This document shows positions 15,616-22,346 of a stretch of 22,349 nucleotides of DNA, piece by piece. Source of the DNA: an uncultured Acholeplasma sp. (lineage in GTDB: Bacteria; Bacillota_I; Bacilli_A; Acholeplasmatales; Acholeplasmataceae); the NCBI GenBank assembly GCA_937934685.1, contig CALGYU010000065.1, positions 1-22,349 of the forward strand. The letters run 5' to 3'. The position numbers and the translations under genes were made by a program. Each line of letters opens with the position of its first letter. The first letter of the stretch is position 1. The notes under the pieces are model-generated. The model was not told where the DNA came from, ran no database searches, and worked only from the letters and a program-made list of their open reading frames with translations.

Positions 15616-16392
15616 ATGGAAGTTTACGTATTAGCAAGTGGTTCTAAAGGAAATATGACACTCATACAAACAGAAAAAAGCTTTTTTTTCATCGATGCAG
15701 GCATATCGATGACAAAGATGAAACAAAAGCTAGATAACTATCAATTAGATTATCGAAAAGTAGAAAGTCTTTTTATTACACATGAGCATCAAGATCATAT
15801 CATGGGGTTAAAAGGATTGCTTAAATTAAATACCATTAAACAGGTGTATATAACTAAAGGGACTTATGAATATTTACCTTCTGAAATCAAAAAAATGATG
15901 CCAGAAATTATTTTTATTAAATCAGACATGCCTTTTTATCATAATGAGCTAAAGGTTATACCAATGATGTTATCGCATGATGCCAATGAACCGGTGGGAT
16001 TTGTTTTTAATGGTGAGAATAATAAAAAGTTAGTACATTTAACAGATACCGGTTATGTTCATGAAGCATATCATGAAATGATTGAGAATGCAGATCTTTA
16101 TATTTTAGAGTCTAATCATAATCCGATTACGCTAATGAAATCTAGTCGACCGCATTATTTAAAACAAAGAATTATGAATGAGTTAGGTCATTTATCAAAC
16201 ATTGAGGCGGCATTGTTAATGAATAAGGTAGTTAATAATGGTAAAAAAGCCAAATGGGTAGTTGCGCATATATCAGAAGATTGTAACAATCAGTTTGACA
16301 TTGAAGAAGCGATAGTAGCAACTTTTGATAATCCTAATAAAGTTGAGGTTTATTTTAGTTCTCAAGAAAGTTTAGAAGTTATAAAAATATGA
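15616..16392 (+). CDS. walJ: Metallo-beta-lactamase fold hydrolase WalJ/YycJ
   Basis: 258 residues. The family opening LASGSKGNMTLIQT is followed by the metal-binding motif THEHQDH (His56, His58, Asp60, His61), His121-Asp122, and HLTDTGYV (Asp144). The ESNHNPITLMKSSRPHYLKQRIMNELGHLSN block is characteristic of YycJ/WalJ, a putative nuclease linked in Firmicutes to the WalRK operon and to coordination of cell division with replication. ATG 15616 is preferred over an in-frame ATG at 15604 because the latter overlaps the GGTGAT ribosome binding site. The next gene, rlmH, also lies near walJ in many Firmicutes; no walR/walK is visible here. Confidence 0.9.
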   Translation: MEVYVLASGSKGNMTLIQTEKSFFFIDAGISMTKMKQKLDNYQLDYRKVESLFITHEHQDHIMGLKGLLKLNTIKQVYITKGTYEYLPSEIKKMMPEIIFIKSDMPFYHNELKVIPMMLSHDANEPVGFVFNGENNKKLVHLTDTGYVHEAYHEMIENADLYILESNHNPITLMKSSRPHYLKQRIMNELGHLSNIEAALLMNKVVNNGKKAKWVVAHISEDCNNQFDIEEAIVATFDNPNKVEVYFSSQESLEVIKI

Positions 16393-16829
16393 TTAAAATT
16401 ATTGCGGTAGGAAAAATAAAGGACAAAGAACTAACATCGTTAATTCAGTTTTATAAAAAACAAATTAAGCAGTTAGAAATTATTGAAATACCTGATGGGA
16501 AAACAGAGGTAGATATGGTTAAAGAAGGGGAAAAAATACTTTCTTTGCTATATGAAACAGACCATGTGATTGCCATGGCAATTAATGGTGAAGCATATGA
16601 CAGTGTGTCATTTGCTCATAGACTAGATAAAATAAGAACTTACCAATCAGGAAATATTATATTCATTATTGGCGGATCATATGGATTATCAAAAGAAGTT
16701 TATCAAAGAGCAAACGAAAAAATTTCCTTTTCAAAATTAACCTTTCCACACCAATTAATGAGACTGTTTTTAGTCGAACAAATATTTAGAGCAGAAATGA
16801 TTTTAAAAAATCATCCATATCATAAGTAG
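16389..16829 (+). CDS. rlmH: 23S rRNA (pseudouridine1915-N3) methyltransferase RlmH
   Basis: A SPOUT-class methyltransferase that uses SAM to methylate pseudouridine 1915 in helix 69 of 23S rRNA on assembled ribosomes. 146 residues, somewhat shorter than the usual 155-160. The start IIAVGKIKDKEL, the SAM-binding knot IIFIIGGSYGLSKEV (about 93-107) and the ending LTFPHQLMRLFLVEQIFRAEMILKNHPYHK are diagnostic. The start overlaps walJ by 4 bases (ATGA). Confidence 0.95.
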   Translation: MIKIIAVGKIKDKELTSLIQFYKKQIKQLEIIEIPDGKTEVDMVKEGEKILSLLYETDHVIAMAINGEAYDSVSFAHRLDKIRTYQSGNIIFIIGGSYGLSKEVYQRANEKISFSKLTFPHQLMRLFLVEQIFRAEMILKNHPYHK

Positions 16830-16841
16830 GAGAGATCAATA

Positions 16842-17456
16842 ATGATTATTTTTTGGGATTTTAATGGAACAATTTTAGATGATCTAGATTTATGTTACAA
16901 TATTCTTAATGAGATGTTAGTTAACCATGGGAAAAAGACAGTGACCAAAGAAGAATATTTAAAAATCTTTACGTTCCCGATTAAAACATATTATGAAAAG
17001 GCAGGTTTTGACTTTGAAAAAACCTCATTTGAAAGCCTTGCAGACGAATTTATTAAAAAATATCAAAAAGCTAGTTTAGATTTAACCATTCACGAAGGGT
17101 TAATCGAGGCGGTGCACCACTTTAAAGAAAAAGGTGTAAAAAATGTGGTTTTATCGGCTTCGAAAATAGATAATTTAATAGAGCAATTAGAACATTATCA
17201 AATTAAAAATCTTTTTGATGATGTATTAGGTATTTCAGATGTTTATGCACACTCAAAAGTGGATGTAGCTAAAAAATATATTCAAGAAAATGGCTATGAA
17301 AACACTAAAAAACTGATGATTGGTGATACTTTACATGATGCTGAAGTAGCAGAAAGTATTGATAGTAAGATCCTGCTATACACTAAAGGTCATCAAGCTA
17401 AAGAACGTTTTAACAACTATGAAACCATAGATAGTTTTTATGAATTAATAAAATAA
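16842..17456 (+). CDS. HAD-superfamily hydrolase, phosphoglycolate phosphatase-like
   Basis: 204 residues of the HAD fold with an alpha-helical cap (about 16-90). Motif I is WDFNGTILDD: Asp6 is the nucleophile, but the second Asp, normally the general acid/base, is Asn8. Motif II is VLSASK (Ser105), Lys139 in AHSKVDVAKKY fits motif III, and motif IV is IGDTLHDAEVA (Asp162, Asp166). The family resembles Gph/PgpA-like phosphatases; substrate cannot be told. AGGAGAG at 16828-16834 is 7 nt before ATG. It sits in the walJ-rlmH-mscL transcription unit. Confidence 0.8.
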   Translation: MIIFWDFNGTILDDLDLCYNILNEMLVNHGKKTVTKEEYLKIFTFPIKTYYEKAGFDFEKTSFESLADEFIKKYQKASLDLTIHEGLIEAVHHFKEKGVKNVVLSASKIDNLIEQLEHYQIKNLFDDVLGISDVYAHSKVDVAKKYIQENGYENTKKLMIGDTLHDAEVAESIDSKILLYTKGHQAKERFNNYETIDSFYELIK

Positions 17457-17471
17457 AAAAGGGTGAAAAAA

Positions 17472-17960
17472 ATGAAAAAAAGAAAACAAAGATTCAAAAG
17501 TTTTGCAGAAGGATTTAAAGAGTTTATTACAAGAGGTAACGTTGTAGACCTAGCAGTCGGGGTTATCGTTGGGGGCGCTTTTGGTAAAATTGTTACATCA
17601 TTAGTTAATGACATTATCATGCCACCAATAGGCGTTTTAATTGGAGGCGTTGATTTTAAAGATTTAGCTGCAGTTATAAGACCAGAAACCTTAGCCGCAG
17701 ATGGTTCTATTCTTACTGCCGCTGTTAAAATTAATTATGGTAACTTTATTTTAACGATTTTAGAGTTCCTAATTATTGCGTTCTCTATTTACTCAGTATT
17801 AACCTTAGTCATTAGAAGAAAACAATTCATTGAAAAAGTTGAAGAAGCAAATGAAGTTAAAGAAGAAGTTTTAGTAGAAGAAGTCGTTGTCCCTGTACCA
17901 GCTGATATTCAATTACTAACTGAAATCAGAGACTTATTAAAAGAAAAAGACGAAAAATAA
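17472..17960 (+). CDS. mscL: Large-conductance mechanosensitive channel MscL
   Basis: A pentameric channel that opens under membrane tension to release solutes during hypo-osmotic shock, important for a cell without a wall. 162 residues. The N-terminal amphipathic helix and TM1 (FITRGNVVDLAVGVIVGGAFGKIVTSLVNDIIMPPIG, about 17-53) match MscL very closely. A periplasmic loop (about 60-88) and TM2 (about 91-113) follow. The C-terminal bundle ends in LLTEIRDLLKEK; the acidic linker before it (Glu-rich, 121-139) makes the protein longer than the usual 130-150. ATG 17472 with GGGTGA upstream was preferred over GTG 17463, which lies in that site. Confidence 0.95.
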   Translation: MKKRKQRFKSFAEGFKEFITRGNVVDLAVGVIVGGAFGKIVTSLVNDIIMPPIGVLIGGVDFKDLAAVIRPETLAADGSILTAAVKINYGNFILTILEFLIIAFSIYSVLTLVIRRKQFIEKVEEANEVKEEVLVEEVVVPVPADIQLLTEIRDLLKEKDEK

Positions 17961-17968
17961 TAAAAAAG

Positions 17969-17997
17969 TTGTCTTTTCAAAAAAACTGTGGTAGCAT
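17969..17997 (+). promoter_or_regulatory. Putative promoter of the aromatic operon leader
   Basis: TTGTCT (17969-17974), 17 bp ending in TGG, TAGCAT (17992-17997). Each hexamer matches consensus at 4 of 6 positions, helped by the TGN extension. The predicted start is near 18004, 7 bases before the leader-peptide ribosome binding site. No terminator is evident after mscL, so some read-through from the walJ unit is possible. Confidence 0.45.
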
Positions 17998-18024
17998 ATC
18001 TACAAACAAAAGGAAGGTTTTACC

Positions 18025-18069
18025 ATGAAATTCATCCAAACTTATTATTACTACTATATTCTAAAATAA
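18025..18069 (+). CDS. Tyrosine-rich leader peptide MKFIQTYYYYYILK
   Basis: A 14-residue open reading frame with five consecutive Tyr codons (TAT TAT TAC TAC TAT, 18043-18057). AGGAAGG at 18011-18017 is 7 nt before ATG, a well-placed ribosome binding site for so short a frame. The stop TAA (18067-18069) lies directly before the first leader hairpin. The operon it precedes contains tyrA. These are the hallmarks of an attenuator leader peptide whose translation senses charged tRNA-Tyr. The peptide itself probably has no function. Confidence 0.8.
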   Translation: MKFIQTYYYYYILK

Positions 18070-18153
18070 AGGCATGCTCAGCATTCCTTTTATGTGTTTT
18101 TTATATAACAGTAAAAATAAGGAATGGTAAACCAATAAAAGATAAAAACAATT

Positions 18154-18182
18154 ATCCTTGGGACTATTCCAAGGATTTTTTT
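18154..18182 (+). terminator. Leader (attenuator) terminator before aroF
   Basis: ATCCTTGG (18154-18161) pairs with CCAAGGAT (18169-18176), 8 bp with a 7-nt loop, followed by T to 18182. Outer sequences GATAAAAA (18141-18148) and TTTTTATC (18178-18185) can extend the stem. It lies upstream of aroF within one transcription unit, as expected for an attenuator. Confidence 0.8.
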
Positions 18183-18209
18183 ATCTTAAAAAGAAAGGTC
18201 GTATAAAGT

Positions 18210-19229
18210 ATGATTATACAAATGAAAAAAGAAGCAACGAAAGAAGAAATTCAAAAAGTAAAAGAATATCTTAAAACTCATCCGATTGAAATTAAGGACG
18301 CAAGCAGTGATGAAATCACAGTTTTAGGATTAGTTGGTGATACATCTGGTTTATCTAAAGAAAACCTTTTAGCTTTTGATGGCGTGTTCCAAGTAACAAA
18401 AATCTCAACACCATTTAAAAAAGCGAGCAGATCATTTAAAAAAGAAAATACAGTCATTACTTTAAAAAACGGTCTTAAAATAGGCGATGGCAATTTTGTG
18501 GTTATGTCAGGCCCTTGTTCAGTAGAATCAGAAGAGCAATTAAGAATCATTGCTAAAAGCGTTAAAGAAAACGGATCAAATATTTTAAGAGGTGGTGTTT
18601 TTAAACCTAGAACATCTCCATATTCATTCCAAGGTCTAGGCATTGAAGGCTTAAAACTGATGAGAAAAGTTGCAGATGAGTTAAACATGGCAATTGTTAC
18701 AGAACTTATGAGCAAAGAACATTTAGCTTCATTTGAACAATATGTAGATATCATTCAAATTGGGGCTAGAAACATGCAAAATTTTGACTTATTAAAAGCA
18801 TTAGGACAAACACAAACCCCTATTTTACTAAAAAGAGGACCTTCTGCCACCATTGAAGAATGGTTAATGAGTGCAGAATATATTATGGCATCTGGCAATG
18901 AACATGTTATTTTATGTGAGCGCGGTATAAGAACTTTTGAAAAATTCACGAGAAATACCTTTGATATCAGTTCTATTTTAGCGGTTAAAGAACTTTCTCA
19001 CTTACCAGTAATAGCAGACCCATCACATGCCGCAGGTAGATGGGAAATGGTTGAAGATTTATCTTTAGCCTCCTTAGCAGTCGGAGCTGATGGTGTGATT
19101 GTTGAGGTGCATCATAAACCAGAAGAAGCGCTAAGTGATGGAAATCAGTCGTTAAAACCTGAAAAATTTGCCCACATGCAAGAAAGATTAAATAAACTAG
19201 CCTTAGCGCTGGATAAAAAAATTGTCTAA
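18210..19229 (+). CDS. aroF: 3-deoxy-7-phosphoheptulonate (DAHP) synthase, type I-beta with N-terminal ferredoxin-like domain
   Basis: Condenses phosphoenolpyruvate and erythrose 4-phosphate, the first step of the shikimate pathway. 339 residues. The N-terminal ferredoxin-like domain (about 1-70, MIIQMKKEATKEEIQKV...) corresponds to the regulatory domain of the Thermotoga enzyme, where it mediates inhibition by Phe and Tyr. The barrel has GPCSVES (Cys103), RGGVFKPRTSPYSFQGLG (119-134), IIQIGARNMQN, ILLKRG, ILCERGIRTFE, and metal ligands at Cys103, His273 (DPSH), Glu299 and Asp310. ATG 18210 gives the family N-terminus; GAAAGG at 18193-18198 lies 11 nt upstream. First structural gene after the attenuator; the stop overlaps tyrA (TAATG). 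Confidence 0.95.
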   Translation: MIIQMKKEATKEEIQKVKEYLKTHPIEIKDASSDEITVLGLVGDTSGLSKENLLAFDGVFQVTKISTPFKKASRSFKKENTVITLKNGLKIGDGNFVVMSGPCSVESEEQLRIIAKSVKENGSNILRGGVFKPRTSPYSFQGLGIEGLKLMRKVADELNMAIVTELMSKEHLASFEQYVDIIQIGARNMQNFDLLKALGQTQTPILLKRGPSATIEEWLMSAEYIMASGNEHVILCERGIRTFEKFTRNTFDISSILAVKELSHLPVIADPSHAAGRWEMVEDLSLASLAVGADGVIVEVHHKPEEALSDGNQSLKPEKFAHMQERLNKLALALDKKIV

Positions 19230-20050
19230 TGAAAATCTTTATCGTTGGATTAGGATTGATGGGAGCATCTTACGCACAAGCCTTATCAGAAAAACACGAT
19301 GTGTATGGGTATGATATCAATCCTGAAGTAAATTTAAAAGCCATCACCGAAGGTATCATTAAAAGTAGCGATATCTTAGAAATTGTAACATCAGATTTAG
19401 TCATTCTAGCCTTATATCCAAAAGAAAATGTTTCATTCATAAAAACACATCAATCGTTATTTAAAGATCAAGTCCTGACTGACTTAAGTGGAACTAAAGA
19501 GTGGATGATTACTGAAATAGAAAAGTTATTACCTCAAAGTATTGATTATATTTCACACCATCCAATGGCGGGAAAAGAAACATCTGGGTATGCATATAAA
19601 AATAAAGAGATGTTTCAAAATGCTAATTTTTTAATCATTCCTACCAGCCTAACCAAAGAACAAGGATATCAATATTTAAACGAAATTTATAAAGATTTAT
19701 CTTTCGGTAAAAAAATCATTATTACCGCCAAAGAACATGATGAGTTAATCGCTTTTACAAGCCAATTAACCCATGTTATTGCGGTGTCTTTAGTTAACAG
19801 TGATACCCATAAACATACCAAAGAAGCCACAGGAGATTCTTACCGAGATTTAACCAGAATCGCTAAAATTAATGAAATTATGTGGACGGAATTATTCATT
19901 GAAAACAAAGAAAAATTGATAAATGAAATGGATAAAGTCATCAGTGAACTTAATGTGATGAAAGAACTTATTAAAAAAGAAGACAAAACATCCATTCAAG
20001 AAAAACTCATTTTATCCACCCAAAGGAGGAAAGCTCTTGATAGAAATTAA
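19229..20050 (+). CDS. tyrA: Prephenate dehydrogenase (TyrA), without ACT domain
   Basis: Oxidatively decarboxylates prephenate to 4-hydroxyphenylpyruvate, the committed step to tyrosine. 273 residues. The nucleotide-binding start is FIVGLGLMGASYAQAL (GLGLMG at 7-12) with Asp29 after the second strand, suggesting NAD+. The catalytic region includes TDLSGTK, ISHHPMAGKETSGY and FTSQLTHVIAVSL; TGDSYRDLTRIA is also standard. The protein ends where many Firmicute TyrA proteins (about 370 residues) continue into an ACT domain for tyrosine feedback. Arogenate as substrate cannot be excluded. It shares one base with aroF and overlaps aroB by 14 bases. Confidence 0.92.
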   Translation: MKIFIVGLGLMGASYAQALSEKHDVYGYDINPEVNLKAITEGIIKSSDILEIVTSDLVILALYPKENVSFIKTHQSLFKDQVLTDLSGTKEWMITEIEKLLPQSIDYISHHPMAGKETSGYAYKNKEMFQNANFLIIPTSLTKEQGYQYLNEIYKDLSFGKKIIITAKEHDELIAFTSQLTHVIAVSLVNSDTHKHTKEATGDSYRDLTRIAKINEIMWTELFIENKEKLINEMDKVISELNVMKELIKKEDKTSIQEKLILSTQRRKALDRN

Positions 20051-21050
20051 TCTAAAAACATATCAAATAGAAATCGAAGAAAACTTGATTGAAAAACTTT
20101 CTTCTAAAATTAAAAAAATTTATACACATCAAAAACTTTTTATCATCACAGATGAAAAAGTCGATCAGTTATATCACCAAAAAATGGTGGACATCTTAAA
20201 AGATTTTGATCTTTCTTGGTCAGTCATTAAACCAGGTGAGGCATCAAAAAGTTTAGAAACCTATCAAAAAACCATTTCAGATTTGATTGATAAAGGGATA
20301 AAAAGAAACCATTTAATCATAGCCTTAGGTGGTGGAGTTGTTGGAGATTTAGCAGGCTTTATTGCCGCCACCTTATATAGAGGACTGCCATACATTCAAA
20401 TACCAACCACACTACTTGCTCAAGTAGATAGTAGTATTGGTGGAAAAACAGGCATTGATTTAAAAGAAGGAAAAAACCTGATCGGTGCTTTTTATGATCC
20501 AAAATATGTTTTAATTGATCCCACCTTTTTACAAACACTAGAACCTAAAGAATATGCCAATGGTATTGCTGAAATGCTTAAAGCAGGACTCATTGGTAAT
20601 CCAGACTTATATGAACACATTAAAAATAAGCAAATGATTACCAGTAAAGAAATAGCAATGGCCATTGAGGTTAAAAAAGAAGTGGTAGACATTGACCCTT
20701 ATGATCAAAAAGAAAGAATGTTTTTAAACTTTGGACATACCTTTGGTCATGCCATAGAAAAAAAACATCATTATGAAACATATAAACATGGAGAAGCTAT
20801 CAGTTATGGTATGCTAATGGCTTTAGAAATTGGTATTAAAAAGAAACTCACGCCACCGTTTTTATATGATGAGGTTAAAAACATCCTCATTTCTTATAAA
20901 CTTATAGAAGAACCGGTTTTAAAAAAAGAAAACTATATGGATCTTATATACCATGATAAAAAAAATATCGCTGGGAACCTTAATTTTATTGCTATCACAA
21001 AAATAGGGAAACCCCTTATCTTTACCCTTAAGGAGGCAGATATCACATGA
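20037..21050 (+). CDS. aroB: 3-dehydroquinate synthase
   Basis: Converts DAHP to 3-dehydroquinate, the second shikimate step, using NAD+ and a divalent metal. 337 residues. Motifs are ALGGGVVGDLAGFIAATLYRG, IPTTLLAQVDSSIGGKTGID, KNLIGAFYDP, GIAEMLKAGLI (metal ligand Glu), and NFGHTFGHAIEK with HGEAISYGM (His ligands). The start is TTG at 20037, inside the end of tyrA: a consensus AAGGAGG at 20023-20029 lies 7 nt upstream, and the frame then begins IEINLKTYQIEI as expected for the family. The C-terminus is slightly short. The stop overlaps aroA (ATGA). Confidence 0.95.
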   Translation: MIEINLKTYQIEIEENLIEKLSSKIKKIYTHQKLFIITDEKVDQLYHQKMVDILKDFDLSWSVIKPGEASKSLETYQKTISDLIDKGIKRNHLIIALGGGVVGDLAGFIAATLYRGLPYIQIPTTLLAQVDSSIGGKTGIDLKEGKNLIGAFYDPKYVLIDPTFLQTLEPKEYANGIAEMLKAGLIGNPDLYEHIKNKQMITSKEIAMAIEVKKEVVDIDPYDQKERMFLNFGHTFGHAIEKKHHYETYKHGEAISYGMLMALEIGIKKKLTPPFLYDEVKNILISYKLIEEPVLKKENYMDLIYHDKKNIAGNLNFIAITKIGKPLIFTLKEADIT

Positions 21051-22291
21051 TCATAAAACCTCATCCACTAACCGGAGAAATAACGGTTATATCTTCAAAA
21101 TCACTTTCACATCGATACGTGATTGCAGCCGGACTCTCAAACGGGATTAGTCATATTTCAAACGTTTTAGAATCTGATGATCTCATCGCAACCAAAAAAG
21201 CGTTAGAAGCGTTAAACGTTACTTTTGATAATGAAAAAATCATCGGTAGTTTTCCTAAAAAAAGAGAATCCAAAATAGAGGCCAATGAATCAGGATCAAC
21301 CCTACGTTTTATGATTCCTATTGCTATGCTACAAAATGAGGAAATCATCTTCACTGGCAAAGGAAAGCTCTCAGAACGTCCCTTAAATGTTTTTAAAGAG
21401 ATGTTTATGCCAAAAGGGTATACGTTTGAATACTTAGAAGAAAATAATTTACCCTTAAAAGTTAAAGGACCTTTAAAAGCTGGTAGTTACCAAATGCCAG
21501 GAAACGTTAGTAGCCAATTTTTAACCGGTTTATTATACGCTTTACCGCTGGTAAAAAATGATTCTATCATAGAAGTCACATCACCTTTAGAATCCAAAGG
21601 GTATGTGGATTTAACGTTAGATGTCCTTAAAAAATTTGGTATTGATATTAAAGTAGAAGAAAATAAATATTACATTAAAGGCAATCAAACATATCATCCA
21701 CAAACAACATCTGTAGAAGGCGATTTTTCTCAAGCGGCTTTTTGGTTGGTAGCCGGAACCATTGGCCATCAAATCACTTTAAAAGGATTAAATAAAGACA
21801 GTTTACAAGGTGATAAAGCCATCATCGACTTTATTTTAAAAATGGGTGGAAACATCAAAGTCACAGCTGAGTCAATAACTGTTTATCCATCTAAAACTCA
21901 TGGAACAACCATTGATTTAGGACAAACCCCAGATTTAGGACCCATCATTTTTGTCTTAGCCGCTCTTTCTAAAGGAACCACCCACATCATCAATGCTTCA
22001 AGATTAAGAATTAAAGAATCTGATCGTCTGAAAGCTATGTATGATGAATTAACCAAACTAGGTGCTCAAATAGAATTATTAGAAGATGGAATGATTATTA
22101 CAGGTATTAATCATTTTAAAGGAAACGTGACATTAAACACGCATGGGGACCACAGGATTGCGATGGCGTTAAGTATCGCAAGCATTAAAGCAGATGGACC
22201 GGTAGAAATCTTAAACCCAGAGGTTGTCAATAAATCATATCCTACCTTTTTTGATGAATTTGAAAAATTAAAGGGAATCATTGATAAATAA
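21047..22291 (+). CDS. aroA: 5-enolpyruvylshikimate-3-phosphate synthase
   Basis: Transfers enolpyruvyl from PEP to shikimate 3-phosphate, the sixth shikimate step. 414 residues, two inside-out barrel domains. Substrate-binding landmarks: SKSLSHRYVIAAGL near the N-terminus, ESGSTLRFMIPIAM (corresponding to the E. coli NAGTAMRP loop), LSERPL, GNVSSQFLTGLLYALPL, EGDFSQAAFWL, RLRIKESDRLKAM, and HGDHRIAMALSIA. The loop has Ser and Thr where E. coli has Thr97 and Ala98, and Phe for Pro101, as in clostridial-type enzymes. TAAGGAGG at 21029-21036 serves the start. Last gene of the operon; its stop codon begins the terminator stem. Confidence 0.95.
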   Translation: MIIKPHPLTGEITVISSKSLSHRYVIAAGLSNGISHISNVLESDDLIATKKALEALNVTFDNEKIIGSFPKKRESKIEANESGSTLRFMIPIAMLQNEEIIFTGKGKLSERPLNVFKEMFMPKGYTFEYLEENNLPLKVKGPLKAGSYQMPGNVSSQFLTGLLYALPLVKNDSIIEVTSPLESKGYVDLTLDVLKKFGIDIKVEENKYYIKGNQTYHPQTTSVEGDFSQAAFWLVAGTIGHQITLKGLNKDSLQGDKAIIDFILKMGGNIKVTAESITVYPSKTHGTTIDLGQTPDLGPIIFVLAALSKGTTHIINASRLRIKESDRLKAMYDELTKLGAQIELLEDGMIITGINHFKGNVTLNTHGDHRIAMALSIASIKADGPVEILNPEVVNKSYPTFFDEFEKLKGIIDK

Positions 22292-22313
22292 TGTCGTCAA
22301 AGCGACATTTTTT
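22290..22313 (+). terminator. Intrinsic terminator of the aro operon
   Basis: AATGTCG (22290-22296) pairs with CGACATT (22303-22309) around a 6-nt loop, followed by T residues to 22313. The aroA stop codon overlaps the left arm. Confidence 0.8.
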
Positions 22314-22317
22314 ATGA

Positions 22318-22346
22318 TTGACATACTGTACGGCACACAGTATAAT
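22318..22346 (+). promoter_or_regulatory. Consensus promoter with inverted repeat in the spacer
   Basis: TTGACA (22318-22323), 17 bp, TATAAT (22341-22346): a perfect SigA-type promoter, the strongest in the window. ATACTGT (22323-22329) and ACAGTAT (22337-22343) form an inverted repeat with a 7-nt centre, spanning the spacer and touching both hexamers. That is the layout of a repressor operator. The controlled gene lies beyond the window end, and no regulator can be assigned from here. Confidence 0.7.

Larger units (their letters stand above)
18004..18185 (+). promoter_or_regulatory. Tyrosine-responsive transcription attenuator ahead of aroF-tyrA-aroB-aroA
   Basis: About 180 nt of leader RNA contains a translated Tyr-rich leader peptide (18025-18069) and mutually exclusive pairings. 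W:X: 18069-18077 with 18081-18089, AAGG/CCTT plus ATGC/GCAT around one mismatch, loop TCA. X:Y: CATTCCTT (18082-18089) with AAGGAATG (18119-18126), 8 bp. Y:Z: GGAATGGT (18121-18128) with ACTATTCC (18163-18170), 8 bp including one G-U. The terminator is 18154-18161 with 18169-18176. In the model, a ribosome stalled at the Tyr codons lets W:X form, Y pairs with Z, and the terminator is prevented. A ribosome reaching the stop at 18067-18069 blocks W, X pairs with Y, and the terminator forms. Pairings are read directly; the mechanism is inference. Confidence 0.75.

Noticed and set aside
17961..17990. Terminator after mscL
   Set aside because: The A- and T-rich runs do not form a convincing GC-containing hairpin followed by a T-run, so none is called.
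18119..18133. T-box riboswitch for tRNA-Tyr before aroF (AATGGTAAACC resembles the UGGN...ACC T-box element)
   Set aside because: The conserved T-box stretch is interrupted, no Stem I with AGUA/GNUG elements is visible in the short leader, and the Tyr codons lie in a translated frame with ribosome binding site, ATG and stop. A degenerate T-box cannot be fully excluded without a covariance-model search; a significant hit would overturn the attenuator model.
17988..18206. 72-codon open frame across the aro leader
   Set aside because: It has no ribosome binding site, shows no family resemblance, overlaps the leader peptide in another frame and spans the leader terminator.
22323..22343. LexA/SOS box in the final promoter (CTGT...ACAG)
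   Set aside because: The core is CTGT-N7-ACAG, one base short of the proteobacterial CTGT-N8-ACAG box, and Gram-positive LexA recognises a different motif. The regulator is left unassigned.
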